From assembly GCA_937957915.1 (NCBI GenBank), contig CALGNZ010000047.1, positions 62,001 through 126,000 of the forward strand: DNA of 64,000 nucleotides, written 5' to 3'. Of the stretch, positions 1 through 8,270 are shown piece after piece. Within the stretch, counting starts at the first letter, position 1. Each line of letters begins with the position of its first letter. The DNA is from an uncultured Granulosicoccaceae bacterium. GTDB lineage: Bacteria > Pseudomonadota > Gammaproteobacteria > Granulosicoccales > Granulosicoccaceae. Made by a program: the position numbers and the translations under genes. The notes under the pieces were generated by a model. That model made no database searches. It saw only the letters and a list, made by a program, of their open reading frames with translations, and had not been told where the DNA came from.

Positions 1-351
1 GTTTACCTCTCCCCAGAATGCGCCAAATCCTGGCGTTGAGTCGAGATCCTGTATCACCACAATGGCAGGTCTCGTTCCATCGGCAACATATTCGTAGTAG
101 CCGATACGCAGGTCCTTATCATGCTCTGGCGATTTGACTGAGGGGCTGACGGCCCTGATTGTTGCAGTTTTTGCGTAGCCGATGACAGGCGTCAGTGACG
201 GGTTCAGGCAAACCAGCGGTTCAGTGGTAAAGCCTGTCGCTCGACGCTCGGGGCAAACTAATTCAAGTCCGTTGCAGATCGTGGGAGTGTCCCATTGTGT
301 CAGTTTTTGCAGATCATCTTCACTGACTGGCAGCTGCGACTTATCAACCAT
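1..351 (-). CDS. RraA-like family protein (partial, 3' end outside window)
   Basis: Only the first 117 residues lie in the window; the reading frame is open to base 1. The N-terminus (WDTPTICNGLELV, then a PLV..SPT-like stretch and PAIVVIQDLDS, ending GFGAFWGE) matches the start of the RraA/dimethylmenaquinone-methyltransferase-like fold. That fold includes 4-hydroxy-4-methyl-2-oxoglutarate aldolases and the RNase E inhibitor RraA. The catalytic Gly-x-x-Arg-Asp part of the family is beyond the edge, so aldolase activity cannot be judged. The ATG at 351 has a good AGGAG site a few bases upstream. The gene is divergent from a cluster with a second aldolase family and a 2-hydroxyacid dehydrogenase, so a catabolic role is more likely than RNA-decay control. 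This is inference from context. Confidence 0.75.
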   Translation of the reverse strand, partial: MVDKSQLPVSEDDLQKLTQWDTPTICNGLELVCPERRATGFTTEPLVCLNPSLTPVIGYAKTATIRAVSPSVKSPEHDKDLRIGYYEYVADGTRPAIVVIQDLDSTPGFGAFWGEVN

Positions 352-708
352 TTTTATTCTCCTGGATACAATTAGGTCAACTCGCTTAAGGGTTGACATC
401 AAAGGTGACATCTTGTCAGCTAGGAGTGCGCGGCGGAAGCTTATTTGGCGATTTCCTAATGTGCTGTTACGACATATCTGTGTTTAGTCGAGTTTGCCAT
501 TTGCTTTGCAACAAGGCAAAAGCTGACAGAAAATAACCATACCGCAGTGTAGGAGAATTCGCGCTGTTGATGGTTCAATCACAAGCTGAGTGCTGCCAGC
601 TCCTTAACGTTTAGTTGTGCCCCGGTACCATTGAGTATTTTGAGAAAAAAGAAGTATTTTGATAGATCAGCTGCGCTTATGTCTGTCATTATTTATGGCA
701 CTGGCTGT

Positions 709-729
709 ATACGGCCATTTTGACCGTAT
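709..729. promoter_or_regulatory. Inverted repeat in divergent promoter region, candidate operator
   Basis: ATACGG at 709-714 and CCGTAT at 724-729 form a perfect 6-bp inverted repeat around a 9-base spacer. It lies 80 bases before the dehydrogenase start, in the 458-base gap (352-809) between the RraA-like gene and the catabolic cluster. The gap is locally A+T-rich and holds no convincing gene. A dyad here could be the operator of a GntR- or LysR-type regulator, but no regulator gene is visible nearby, so this is only a candidate. Confidence 0.3.
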
Positions 730-809
730 TTGATTGTACCGAACCGTCCGTGGCTTTCTCCGTGAAAAATTATGGACATTCACTATAAAAGTAACAGGCT
801 AAATCTGTC

Positions 810-1775
810 ATGAAACGCGTAGTGGTTACCGAAAAAATTCATCCGGATGCAGTGGCAATGCTCCAGGCCCGTGACGACTTTGAGGTCGATTTGTTACATG
901 GCGATTCAGGGAAACTGGCAGAGGCATTGTCTTCAGCCAATGCCGTGCTGGTAAGGACAATGGAGCTGACTGAAAATCTACTGGCGGGCTCAGCAGAGCT
1001 GGAAATAGTCTCCAGACATGGCGTGGGCTGCGACAATATTGCCGTCGATGCCCTGTCTGCTCGTCGTATACCAATGGCAATAGCGGTTGATTCAAACACG
1101 ACATCGGTAGTGGAGCACGTATTAATGATGATGCTGGCTCTCAATAAAGAGGCAATACGCTATGACGCCCTGACGCGTCAGGGCGGGTTTGCTGAACGCG
1201 GCAAGTACAGAACCAGTGAGCTTTTTGGCAAACATGTACTTATTATCGGTTTTGGGCGTATCGGTAAACGTGTGGCACCTGTGTGCAAAGCGTTTGGTAT
1301 GAAGGTGACAGTCGCGGATATCGAGCTTGACCGTACCTTCGCTGACACGATTGGCTGCGACGCTGTTGAAGACTTCAGACCGATACTGCCCGGTGCTGAC
1401 TATGTCACGGTGCATGTTCCGCTTGATGACAGCACTCGAAATATCATTGGCAAACAAGAACTGGAATCCATGCCTGAACATAGTATTTTGATCAATTGTG
1501 CTAGAGGTGGCGTGGTTGACGAGCAGGCTGTGGCTAAAGCCATTGTTGCCGGTGGTATTGCTGGATTTGGCTGTGATGTGTTTTCTACTGAACCGCCGCC
1601 AACTGACCATCCTCTGATGGAATTACCGAATACCATTATCACTCCTCACAATGCCGCAGGCCCTGATGAAAGTATGCGGCGTATGGCAACGTATGCTGCG
1701 CAAAATATTATTAATCATTTTGACGGGGTATTGACACGTGAATTTGTTTTTAACGCTAAGGCACTCGGGCTATGA
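810..1775 (+). CDS. D-2-hydroxyacid dehydrogenase, NAD-dependent
   Basis: A 321-residue enzyme of the SerA/hydroxyacid dehydrogenase family, expected to interconvert a 2-hydroxy acid and a 2-oxo acid with NAD(H). The Rossmann motif GFGRIG is at about 147-152. The catalytic set is present: Arg232 in NCARGG, Glu261 in STEPPP and His280 in TPHNAAG. The length fits the short class without the C-terminal ACT domain of phosphoglycerate dehydrogenase, so a catabolic oxidoreductase is more likely than serine synthesis. It is the first gene of a packed run; its stop overlaps the next start (ATGA). The ATG at 810 has only a weak upstream AGG. Substrate unknown; glycerate, hydroxypyruvate or a branched hydroxy acid would all fit the fold. 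Confidence 0.85.
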   Translation: MKRVVVTEKIHPDAVAMLQARDDFEVDLLHGDSGKLAEALSSANAVLVRTMELTENLLAGSAELEIVSRHGVGCDNIAVDALSARRIPMAIAVDSNTTSVVEHVLMMMLALNKEAIRYDALTRQGGFAERGKYRTSELFGKHVLIIGFGRIGKRVAPVCKAFGMKVTVADIELDRTFADTIGCDAVEDFRPILPGADYVTVHVPLDDSTRNIIGKQELESMPEHSILINCARGGVVDEQAVAKAIVAGGIAGFGCDVFSTEPPPTDHPLMELPNTIITPHNAAGPDESMRRMATYAAQNIINHFDGVLTREFVFNAKALGL

Positions 1776-2569
1776 GTATAGAGACCAAGGAGAAAAATAC
1801 TTTGAGTCAACGTGCTGGCCTCCGGCAACGGATGATGGCGCAGGAATTATTGTGCGGTACTTTTATTAAAACTCCGGCACATGAAATTGTAGAAGTTTTA
1901 TCGATGGCTGGACTGGACTTTCTATGTCTTGATGCTGAGCATGCCCCGTTTGATCGGGCTCGCCTCGACGCCTGTCTTGCGGTAGCGCGAGCGCTGGATA
2001 TGCCGACACTGGTGAGAGTTGCTTCCGGCGCACGCGAAGAGTTACTAAAGGTACTGGATGCAGGTGCCACAGGAATTGTCGTGCCTCATGTAGACTCCGT
2101 TCAAAAAGCCAGAGAAATCGCACAATGGGCACGTTTTGGCCATGGCGGGCGCGGTTATGCGGGGTCAACTCGCTGGGCTGGCTTTACGTCGAGAAAAATG
2201 CCCGATTTATTGCAGCAAAGTCAATCTGAAACCATAGTGATTGCTCAAATAGAAGAGCCCGAAGGCGTCGAGGTATGTGAACAAATAGCTTCAGTGAATG
2301 GTATCGACGGTCTATTTGTAGGACCTGCGGATCTGGCGGTCTGCCTTGGTGTTACTGACCTTAATGATCCTAAAGTGCTTGATGCGATGGAGCGCGTGGG
2401 TAGGGCGGTACAGGGTAACGAATGTAGTTGCATGACGTTCACTCCGGATACCGGCAATGTCAATGCGCTGCGATCCATTGGCGTAAACATGTTCTTTATT
2501 TCTTCGGAGCACGGGTTTATGTTATCCGGCGCAAAGAACGCCATGGTACATATGCGAGAGCAAAAGTGA
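1772..2569 (+). CDS. HpcH/HpaI family aldolase/citrate lyase-like protein
   Basis: A 265-residue class II pyruvate-type aldolase of the HpcH/HpaI family, which cleaves 4-hydroxy-2-oxoacids to pyruvate and an aldehyde using a divalent metal. Visible family residues are His57 in DAEHAP, Arg82 in LVRVAS, metal ligands Glu161 (AQIEEPEG) and Asp187 (GPADLA), and the GATGIVVPHV strand. Length is normal. Its ATG overlaps the stop of the preceding dehydrogenase by four bases, so the two are probably translationally coupled. Placed beside a 2-hydroxyacid dehydrogenase it suggests that an oxo-acid made by one is used by the other. Which aldehyde is released cannot be read from the sequence. Confidence 0.88.
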   Translation: MSIETKEKNTLSQRAGLRQRMMAQELLCGTFIKTPAHEIVEVLSMAGLDFLCLDAEHAPFDRARLDACLAVARALDMPTLVRVASGAREELLKVLDAGATGIVVPHVDSVQKAREIAQWARFGHGGRGYAGSTRWAGFTSRKMPDLLQQSQSETIVIAQIEEPEGVEVCEQIASVNGIDGLFVGPADLAVCLGVTDLNDPKVLDAMERVGRAVQGNECSCMTFTPDTGNVNALRSIGVNMFFISSEHGFMLSGAKNAMVHMREQK

Positions 2570-2612
2570 TGCTGGTGTCCGTTTACAAGGATCGCACAGA
2601 GGTCGTTGTGCG

Positions 2613-4004
2613 ATGACGACAAGTATCACTATTGGCAGTGGCGCTGGTTTTGCCGGTGATCGATTTGACGCCGCGGTTCCAGTCGTTAACACGCTTGTTG
2701 GACTAACCGGGCCTCGTTATCTGATTTACGAAGTGATGGGCGAAAGAACACTTGCGATAGCGCAAAAACTAAAACGTGAGAACCCCCAGGCCGGTTATTC
2801 TCCCTGGCTTGAGAATTACCTGCCGGAAGTTTTGAAAACCTGCATGGATCATCAAATTCGAATTGTGGCGAATTTCGGTAATGCCAATCCGCAGGCAGCG
2901 GCGCAACGAACACTCGCAATCGCAGCAGAGTTGGGAATCAAAGGAATGCGGGTTGCCATCGTCCTTGGGGATGATCTGCTTGAGTATACAGACGCGTCCC
3001 TTCTGCTCAAGGCAGCGCCTATTGAAGGTACCGAACTTTTAGCTGATGCTCATGAAATCCACGCTGCCAACGCGTATCTTGGGGCGCAACCCGTCGCCGA
3101 TGCGCTTGCCCTGGGTGCTGATGTGGTACTGGTAGGCCGTACGACAGATGCGGCTCTGGTTCTTGGTCCGTTATTGCATGAGTTCCAGTGGGCCGCAGAT
3201 GATTACGACAAACTGGCTTGTGGCACTGTGGCTGGGCATCTGCTTGAGTGTGGTGGGCAGGTAACAGGTGGTTATTTTGCCGATCCTGGTTTTAAGGAAG
3301 TGCCTGACCTGCACCAGTTAGGCTTTCCTATTGTGGAAGTGGATCGGCACGGTGTCATTGTTGTTGGCAAGGCCGAAGGTACTGGCGGTATCGTGAGCAG
3401 GGCAACGGTTACTGAGCAACTGCTCTACGAGGTACATGATCCGGTTGCCTATCTAACGCCTGATGTGACTGTTGATATAACCCGGGTAGAGCTCGAAGAA
3501 GTCGAACCGAATCGAATCCGGGTAACCGGGCCGAAAGGCAGTCCTCCGCCTGCAACTTTAAAAGTAACGGTATCTGTAGATGGCGGGTGGCTAGCTGAGG
3601 CGGAAATAAGCTATGCGGGTATCAATGCACTACGACGGGCAGAACTTGCAGCGAGCACGGTGCAACAGCGGCTACAGCTGTTGTCGATTAATGAGCCATG
3701 CCGAATCGAATTACTCGGTACCGGGGCCGTACACGATAATGATCAGTCACAGCGATTTAAACAGTCGAATGCTGCTGCGAATTTTTCAATGAATGGAGAA
3801 TTTCGTGTGCGAGTGGCGATAAGAAGCCGCTCAAAAGTCACCGCTCAACGTGTAGCAGATGAAGTACTTGCACTGTATTGTTGCGGGCCGGCAGGTGGGG
3901 GCGGTGTCAGGCAATCTGTCACCGAGCAGGTATCCACGGCTTCCGTATTAATAGACAGACAATTAATCGAACAGCATGTTCGTGCACTGGAGGTGTTTGC
4001 ATGA
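2613..4004 (+). CDS. AtuA family protein (DUF1446, acyclic terpene utilization-like)
   Basis: A 463-residue protein with the typical opening ITIGSGAGFAGDR and the segments GRTTDAALVLGPL, CGGQVTGGYFADPG and GGIVSRATVTEQLLYEV seen in AtuA/DUF1446 proteins. AtuA is named from the citronellol/geraniol (acyclic terpene) utilization cluster of Pseudomonas, but its reaction is not firmly established. No signal peptide is seen, so it should be cytoplasmic. It starts 43 bases after the aldolase stop, and its own stop overlaps the next start (ATGA). The atuC/atuF-type carboxylase genes of the terpene pathway are absent from this window, so a terpene role should not be assumed; the aldolase and dehydrogenase partners point to a different acid substrate. 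Confidence 0.85.
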   Translation: MTTSITIGSGAGFAGDRFDAAVPVVNTLVGLTGPRYLIYEVMGERTLAIAQKLKRENPQAGYSPWLENYLPEVLKTCMDHQIRIVANFGNANPQAAAQRTLAIAAELGIKGMRVAIVLGDDLLEYTDASLLLKAAPIEGTELLADAHEIHAANAYLGAQPVADALALGADVVLVGRTTDAALVLGPLLHEFQWAADDYDKLACGTVAGHLLECGGQVTGGYFADPGFKEVPDLHQLGFPIVEVDRHGVIVVGKAEGTGGIVSRATVTEQLLYEVHDPVAYLTPDVTVDITRVELEEVEPNRIRVTGPKGSPPPATLKVTVSVDGGWLAEAEISYAGINALRRAELAASTVQQRLQLLSINEPCRIELLGTGAVHDNDQSQRFKQSNAAANFSMNGEFRVRVAIRSRSKVTAQRVADEVLALYCCGPAGGGGVRQSVTEQVSTASVLIDRQLIEQHVRALEVFA

Positions 4005-4357
4005 GTCGCCTCACACCCTTGCATGCTATCGCGCACAGCCGTTCGGGCGACAAAGGCAATCGTTCGAATATTTCTGTAATTGCTTATCGTCCGTCTGCCT
4101 ATCCGATCCTGCTTGATCAACTAACCTGTGAAAAGGTCTACTCTGTTTTTAAACACAAACACGTCACGGCTGTGGCGCGCTACGAGTTACCCAGGCTTAG
4201 CGCATTGAATTTTGTTCTGGATAACGCGCTTGAGGGTGGGGTAAATGATGGTTTGTGTGTAGATGGACATGGTAAAACATTGTCGTCTCTGCTTCTGGGT
4301 ATCGAGTTGCTGATACCAGAAGCAGAAATCGATGAAGACTATCCCTATTACCCGTAA
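4001..4357 (+). CDS. AtuA-associated small protein (ferredoxin-fold-like domain)
   Basis: A 118-residue protein carrying the signature AHSRSGDKGNRSNIS near residue 11 and the later segment ELPRLSALNFVLDNAL...DGHGKTLSS. These mark the small domain that follows AtuA-family proteins, either fused to them or, as here, as a separate gene. The start is ATG 4001, which overlaps the atuA-like stop by four bases; an upstream in-frame extension inside atuA is not needed. Tight coupling argues that the two products form one enzyme. It closes the catabolic run; a seven-base T tract lies just after it, before the convergent gene at 4384. The function of the domain is not known to me. Confidence 0.8.
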   Translation: MSRLTPLHAIAHSRSGDKGNRSNISVIAYRPSAYPILLDQLTCEKVYSVFKHKHVTAVARYELPRLSALNFVLDNALEGGVNDGLCVDGHGKTLSSLLLGIELLIPEAEIDEDYPYYP

Positions 4358-4383
4358 TACCGAGCCTGCAGCCAGCTTTTTTT

Positions 4384-5637
4384 CTATTTCTGCAATACAG
4401 ATTTCAGTACCGCAATTACGCGTTCGACATCGTCATTCGTATTGTAGTGTGCAAAACTGATTCGCAGTACGCCATCTTCAGGATCTTTAATGCCTACTTT
4501 TTGTAGCAGGCGAAGCGCATAGAAGTGCCCGTGGCCGGCAGCGATATCCTGCCTGGCCAGCGCCTTAGACATATCCTCGGAAGTACACCGGTCAGATGCT
4601 ATCGCGATATTTGCCTCGCGTCCGTGGTGGTTTGTGCGACCCACAATGCGGATTGGTAAATCTGCTATTTCAGTCAACAGCGTTTCACATAATTCACTCT
4701 CATGGGCGTGCATTAGTGAGGAAACAGCCTGTGTTTTCTCGTAGAGGGAAATTGCTGACTGGCCAAAATGATGGTTATAACTGTTGTCAAAGTAGTCACC
4801 GAGGCCATCAAGTGCTGCAATTGAAGCGTGATCAGGGCCTGCACCGTCCAGAGTTTTCTGCGGATAGGACTGATTGAAGAAATGACATTGTGGGTCTAGT
4901 TGCGAAGTGAAATCAGCTGAGGTAAACATCACGCCCAGATGTGTTGCGTAGGTTTTGTAAGTGCTAAAGCAGTATGCATCTGGTTGCAGTGTCGGAATAT
5001 CCGGCCATTGGTGTGGTGCGTAAGATACGCCATCAACCACCACTCTTGTGCCCTGAGGTCGGCAGTGGCTGATGACTGCCTCGACCGGATTGATCGTGCC
5101 GATAATATTTGAGCTGTGCGTCATACAAACCAGCGCGGTTGCCGGTGTTAGTAGTTGCATGAACTTATTGATATCCAACTCGCCATTGTCAGGATCAACT
5201 GGCCATATCTTGAGGGTGGCTCCTGTGCGCTCGCAGAGTCGCTGCCAGGCACCAATATTCGCTTCGTGGTCCTGATCTGTGACAATGACTTCAGAATCTT
5301 TGCAAACAAGACTCGCGCAGGCGAAAGCCAGCGTATTTATATTCTGTGTTGTCGACGGGCCAAGCGTGACAGTGGTGCTGTCTACGCCAAGCAAATCAGC
5401 CATAGTTTGTCTCCCCGCGTCCATTTGCTCACCCGCGGCGTTGAGGATGTCAGAGTAGCCATAGGGCTGTACTTTGTTGTGCTGATAGAAGGTCATCAGC
5501 TTGTCAAGTACTGGCGCTGCGACATAGCTGCCACCAGCGTTTTCAAAAAAAGCTGTCTTTGCAGCCAGCGGGGTGTCGAAAGTCGGAAAGCACTTGCGAA
5601 CGAAATCGACATCCAGTTGATTGTGTGTTTGGGACAT
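4384..5637 (-). CDS. Class V aminotransferase-fold PLP enzyme, cysteine desulfurase-like (VC1184-type)
   Basis: A 417-residue fold-type I PLP enzyme. The PLP lysine is Lys228 in FSTYKTYATHLG and the ring-nitrogen aspartate is Asp202 in VVVDGVSYAPH. The C-terminal part (GHGHFYA..LL then VLRISFAHYNT) matches the VC1184-like cysteine-desulfurase-like subfamily. In true SufS/CsdA enzymes the GHHCA loop holds the sulfur-accepting cysteine; the matching place here reads GHGHFYA with no Cys, so persulfide formation of the usual kind is unlikely. It may be a lyase or epimerase acting on an amino acid. It is convergent with the catabolic run and divergent from trhO. An AGAG lies close before the ATG at 5637. 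Confidence 0.82.
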   Translation of the reverse strand: MSQTHNQLDVDFVRKCFPTFDTPLAAKTAFFENAGGSYVAAPVLDKLMTFYQHNKVQPYGYSDILNAAGEQMDAGRQTMADLLGVDSTTVTLGPSTTQNINTLAFACASLVCKDSEVIVTDQDHEANIGAWQRLCERTGATLKIWPVDPDNGELDINKFMQLLTPATALVCMTHSSNIIGTINPVEAVISHCRPQGTRVVVDGVSYAPHQWPDIPTLQPDAYCFSTYKTYATHLGVMFTSADFTSQLDPQCHFFNQSYPQKTLDGAGPDHASIAALDGLGDYFDNSYNHHFGQSAISLYEKTQAVSSLMHAHESELCETLLTEIADLPIRIVGRTNHHGREANIAIASDRCTSEDMSKALARQDIAAGHGHFYALRLLQKVGIKDPEDGVLRISFAHYNTNDDVERVIAVLKSVLQK

Positions 5638-5874
5638 GTCTCTGGCCTGAAAATCTGTAAATATACAGTAAGTTTGCGCTTCTGCGGTGGTTGTATGGAC
5701 CGGTGTACCGATTCTATTGAACTCGCATGCGTAAATTGTGTATTGAGATAGTATCTCAGGGATTGTTAGTATGATCTTGAGTGTGTCCGCCGTGGAAAGC
5801 AGGGCGTGGCATCAATTGTTCAACCTCCAGACAATGGCGCCGAATTTACGATTCGGTGAGCCGGAGTATTCAAT

Positions 5875-6843
5875 GTGACCCAGATCGTCGTCTGTGCGCT
5901 TTACAAGTTTGTACGCCTTGAACAGCCGCAACAATTGCAACAACCGCTACTTGATCTAATGCTGGCGCGCCGCGTACGGGGTACCCTTTTGCTCGCTGCA
6001 GAGGGGATTAACGGCACAATAGCCGGCGCCCGATCAGATGTGGACACTGTGCTTGACTGGTTGCGCGGTCATACACAGTTTCGCGACCTTGATTGCAAGG
6101 AGTCAACGACAACTGTGGCGCCTTTCAAGCGCTCGCGAGTAAAGCTAAAGAAAGAAATTGTCACGATGGGAGTCGACTCGATTGACCCAAAGCAGTCAAC
6201 CGGCACCTATGTCGACCCGGCAGAATGGAATCAGCTGATCTCTGATCCAGAGGTGTTGTTAGTCGACACACGCAATGATTACGAGTGTGAAGTCGGTAGT
6301 TTTGAAGGTGCAATAAACCCGGGGACCGATAGCTTTCGTGATTTTCCCGAATATGCAAAAAATCAACTTGACCATCTGAAGCATCGGAAAATTGCGATGT
6401 TTTGTACAGGCGGAATACGCTGTGAAAAGTCTACGGCGTATTTAAAACAACAGGGGTTTGAAGAGGTCTACCATTTACGCGGCGGAATTCTTAAGTACCT
6501 TGAGTCGGTGCCTGAAGAGGACTCATTATGGCAGGGAGAATGTTTTGTTTTTGATGACCGGGTAACCGTTAACCACAAGCTGCAAAAAGGCAGTTACGAT
6601 CAGTGTCATGCTTGCAGAAGACCCATCACTGAGGCAGACAAGAAGAGCGAACATTTTGTTGCGGGTGCAAGTTGTCCACGCTGTTATCTTGACATTTCAG
6701 CAGAAAAAAAAGTGCGCTTGCTTGAGCGTGAGAAGCAAATGCGGCTGGCGGAAATGCGTGGTGAGGCGCATATGGGTGAAGATGCCCGAACTCAGTTGCA
6801 GACCAAACGCGAACGCAAGTATCAGAGTAAAAAAGAAGATTGA
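5875..6843 (+). CDS. trhO: tRNA uridine(34) hydroxylase TrhO (YceA-type rhodanese)
   Basis: A 322-residue protein of the TrhO/YceA family, which forms 5-hydroxyuridine at wobble position 34 of certain tRNAs. An N-terminal alpha/beta domain ([16 protein letters not shown] about 36-51) is followed by a rhodanese domain from about 120. The active-site loop [11 protein letters not shown] has Cys177, with Cys183 as the second conserved cysteine. The C-terminal part holds a four-cysteine cluster (CHAC and CPRC), probably a metal site, and ends in a charged helix. The start is GTG at 5875; the ATG two bases earlier is followed at once by a stop codon. It stands alone, divergent from the PLP-enzyme gene. 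Confidence 0.93.
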   Translation: MTQIVVCALYKFVRLEQPQQLQQPLLDLMLARRVRGTLLLAAEGINGTIAGARSDVDTVLDWLRGHTQFRDLDCKESTTTVAPFKRSRVKLKKEIVTMGVDSIDPKQSTGTYVDPAEWNQLISDPEVLLVDTRNDYECEVGSFEGAINPGTDSFRDFPEYAKNQLDHLKHRKIAMFCTGGIRCEKSTAYLKQQGFEEVYHLRGGILKYLESVPEEDSLWQGECFVFDDRVTVNHKLQKGSYDQCHACRRPITEADKKSEHFVAGASCPRCYLDISAEKKVRLLEREKQMRLAEMRGEAHMGEDARTQLQTKRERKYQSKKED

Positions 6844-6947
6844 GCAACAGGCCTAAGGGCGAAATAGTTGCTGAGGGTAACCAATGCGAGGTTGCCGCCG
6901 ACAGGATGCCCCGGAGTAGAAGTATGGAACAGAAGTCTGGCGGCGCG

Positions 6948-6979
6948 TTCACCAGATCAATCTTTCACCAGATCAATCT
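6948..6979. repeat. Perfect 16-bp tandem duplication
   Basis: The unit TTCACCAGATCAATCT occurs twice without a gap or mismatch (6948-6963 and 6964-6979), in the 151-base space between trhO and the convergent DUF4159 gene. It lies just outside the 3' end of the latter. An exact head-to-tail copy suggests a recent slippage or duplication event rather than a selected site. Confidence 0.9.
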
Positions 6980-6994
6980 ACCCCGGTCGGACTC

Positions 6995-7852
6995 TTAGTG
7001 CGTCATACTGTAGATGACATAGTTAACACCAAGGCGATAGGCTGTTGACGTATATTCTGACGCGTACTCTTCCATATCGGCGTGTTCCCAGGCGTCGCCC
7101 AGATCAACATTCCAGTTAATCATTACCATCACCCGATCCTCATCGTCTAGAATGGCCCGCCACGCTGGCTGCTGCCGAGACGTATTGCTCTCAATAACGC
7201 TGGGTGCTTTGGTCATGGGGCGTTCCCAACTGGCGCCATTATTCAGACACAATGCGCGAAGGCCAGGTATCTGAACAAATTTGTCGATATCGAAATGCAC
7301 ATGAAACACTTCATGCTCTGGCGGTATATCGACTATTTCCCTATCGGGAAAGACCTTGCCCATCCACTCGGTAAATTTGCTCCATTGGTAGCCACCGTGA
7401 AAATCGTCGACTAGCAGAAAGCCGCCGCGCAATAGATATTCCCGCAGACGAATCGCTTCGAATTCGGTGAATGACGCAAAACCGGCCTCTACCATATACA
7501 GTGCCGGGTAGTCGTACAGGGCGGCATCCATAAGTGAAATGCTCTGTGATTGTTTGGCTAGTTCAATGCGCGTCATACGCTTAAGAGCGGAAATGAAATG
7601 TGGATCAGAATCAGAGCAGTCTGCTTGCCAGTGCGGGAACCCGACATAGTCCCCCAGCTCATGGACAGCCACCGGGTTATCTGCAAAGATCAGCCTGGAA
7701 AATGTAAATTCGTATTGTGGAACAGTCTGTACAACCAGCGGGCACACTGGCCTTTGAGGGGCTACGCATATCCCTTGCTGCGCCACGGCTGAAATAGGTG
7801 CTACCAGTGCTGACAGCAAAGTCGCCAGTAGTGCTGTGTGTTTGGGTTTCAT
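6995..7852 (-). CDS. Secreted DUF4159 domain protein
   Basis: A 285-residue protein with an N-terminal signal peptide (about 1-24, ending ISAVA) and a DUF4159 domain covering most of the rest. Recognised parts are FSRLIFADNP, the YPALYMVEAG strand, RLREYLLRGGFLLVDDFHG (a ThuA/glutamine-amidotransferase-like fold) and the closing YRLGVNYVIYSMTH. In other bacteria DUF4159 domains often sit in large membrane proteins next to MoxR/BatA-type genes. Here it is a small free-standing exported protein with no such neighbours. An AAAGGGCG site precedes the ATG at 7852. The function is unknown; ligand binding outside the cytoplasm is my inference. Confidence 0.82.
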   Translation of the reverse strand: MKPKHTALLATLLSALVAPISAVAQQGICVAPQRPVCPLVVQTVPQYEFTFSRLIFADNPVAVHELGDYVGFPHWQADCSDSDPHFISALKRMTRIELAKQSQSISLMDAALYDYPALYMVEAGFASFTEFEAIRLREYLLRGGFLLVDDFHGGYQWSKFTEWMGKVFPDREIVDIPPEHEVFHVHFDIDKFVQIPGLRALCLNNGASWERPMTKAPSVIESNTSRQQPAWRAILDDEDRVMVMINWNVDLGDAWEHADMEEYASEYTSTAYRLGVNYVIYSMTH

Positions 7853-7992
7853 TCGCGCCCTTTTAGGTGACCCTTATTACGGGGATTCGTATTTCCGCAT
7901 TGTGACAGATCGTAGCACCGAAAGTTTAGTGCCAATGCAGGGGTATGCAGTTTTGCTGCCGCCAACCCACTTGTTGATAAACTGAGCGCTGG

Positions 7993-8005
7993 ATCACACT
8001 GTGAT
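7993..8005. promoter_or_regulatory. 13-bp palindrome in intergenic region
   Basis: ATCACA-C-TGTGAT is a perfect 6-bp dyad around one base. It lies in the 418-base gap (7853-8270) between the divergent DUF4159 and TauE/SafE genes, which holds nothing else I can support. The half-sites are in the opposite order to a CRP/FNR-type box (TGTGA-N6-TCACA), so CRP binding is not implied. It could be an operator for one of the two genes. Confidence 0.25.
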
Positions 8006-8270
8006 GGTGAGTTTTCAGCAGTTATAAAAATATTGCAACCTTCATTCGCGTTACTGTACTGAGTGGTGTCTGTGATTTAATGGCTCATGCCCCGCCAAGT
8101 TTAACCGTTGTCTGATTTACCCTTGAAACTTAGTGGTCCTGCTAACTATCCATAGGTGGTTGTTAAAAATGACCAGACACCCACATTAGTTTGTTAGGCC
8201 TCGCGCGCAAAGTCGATTCTTGTGGCCATTTACTACGAAACGAGCGATGGCTAATGTGTAAGTCTGGTTT

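Noticed and set aside
7993-8005. CRP/FNR-type box
   Set aside because: The half-sites are in reversed order and one base apart, unlike TGTGA-N6-TCACA; kept only as an unspecific palindrome.
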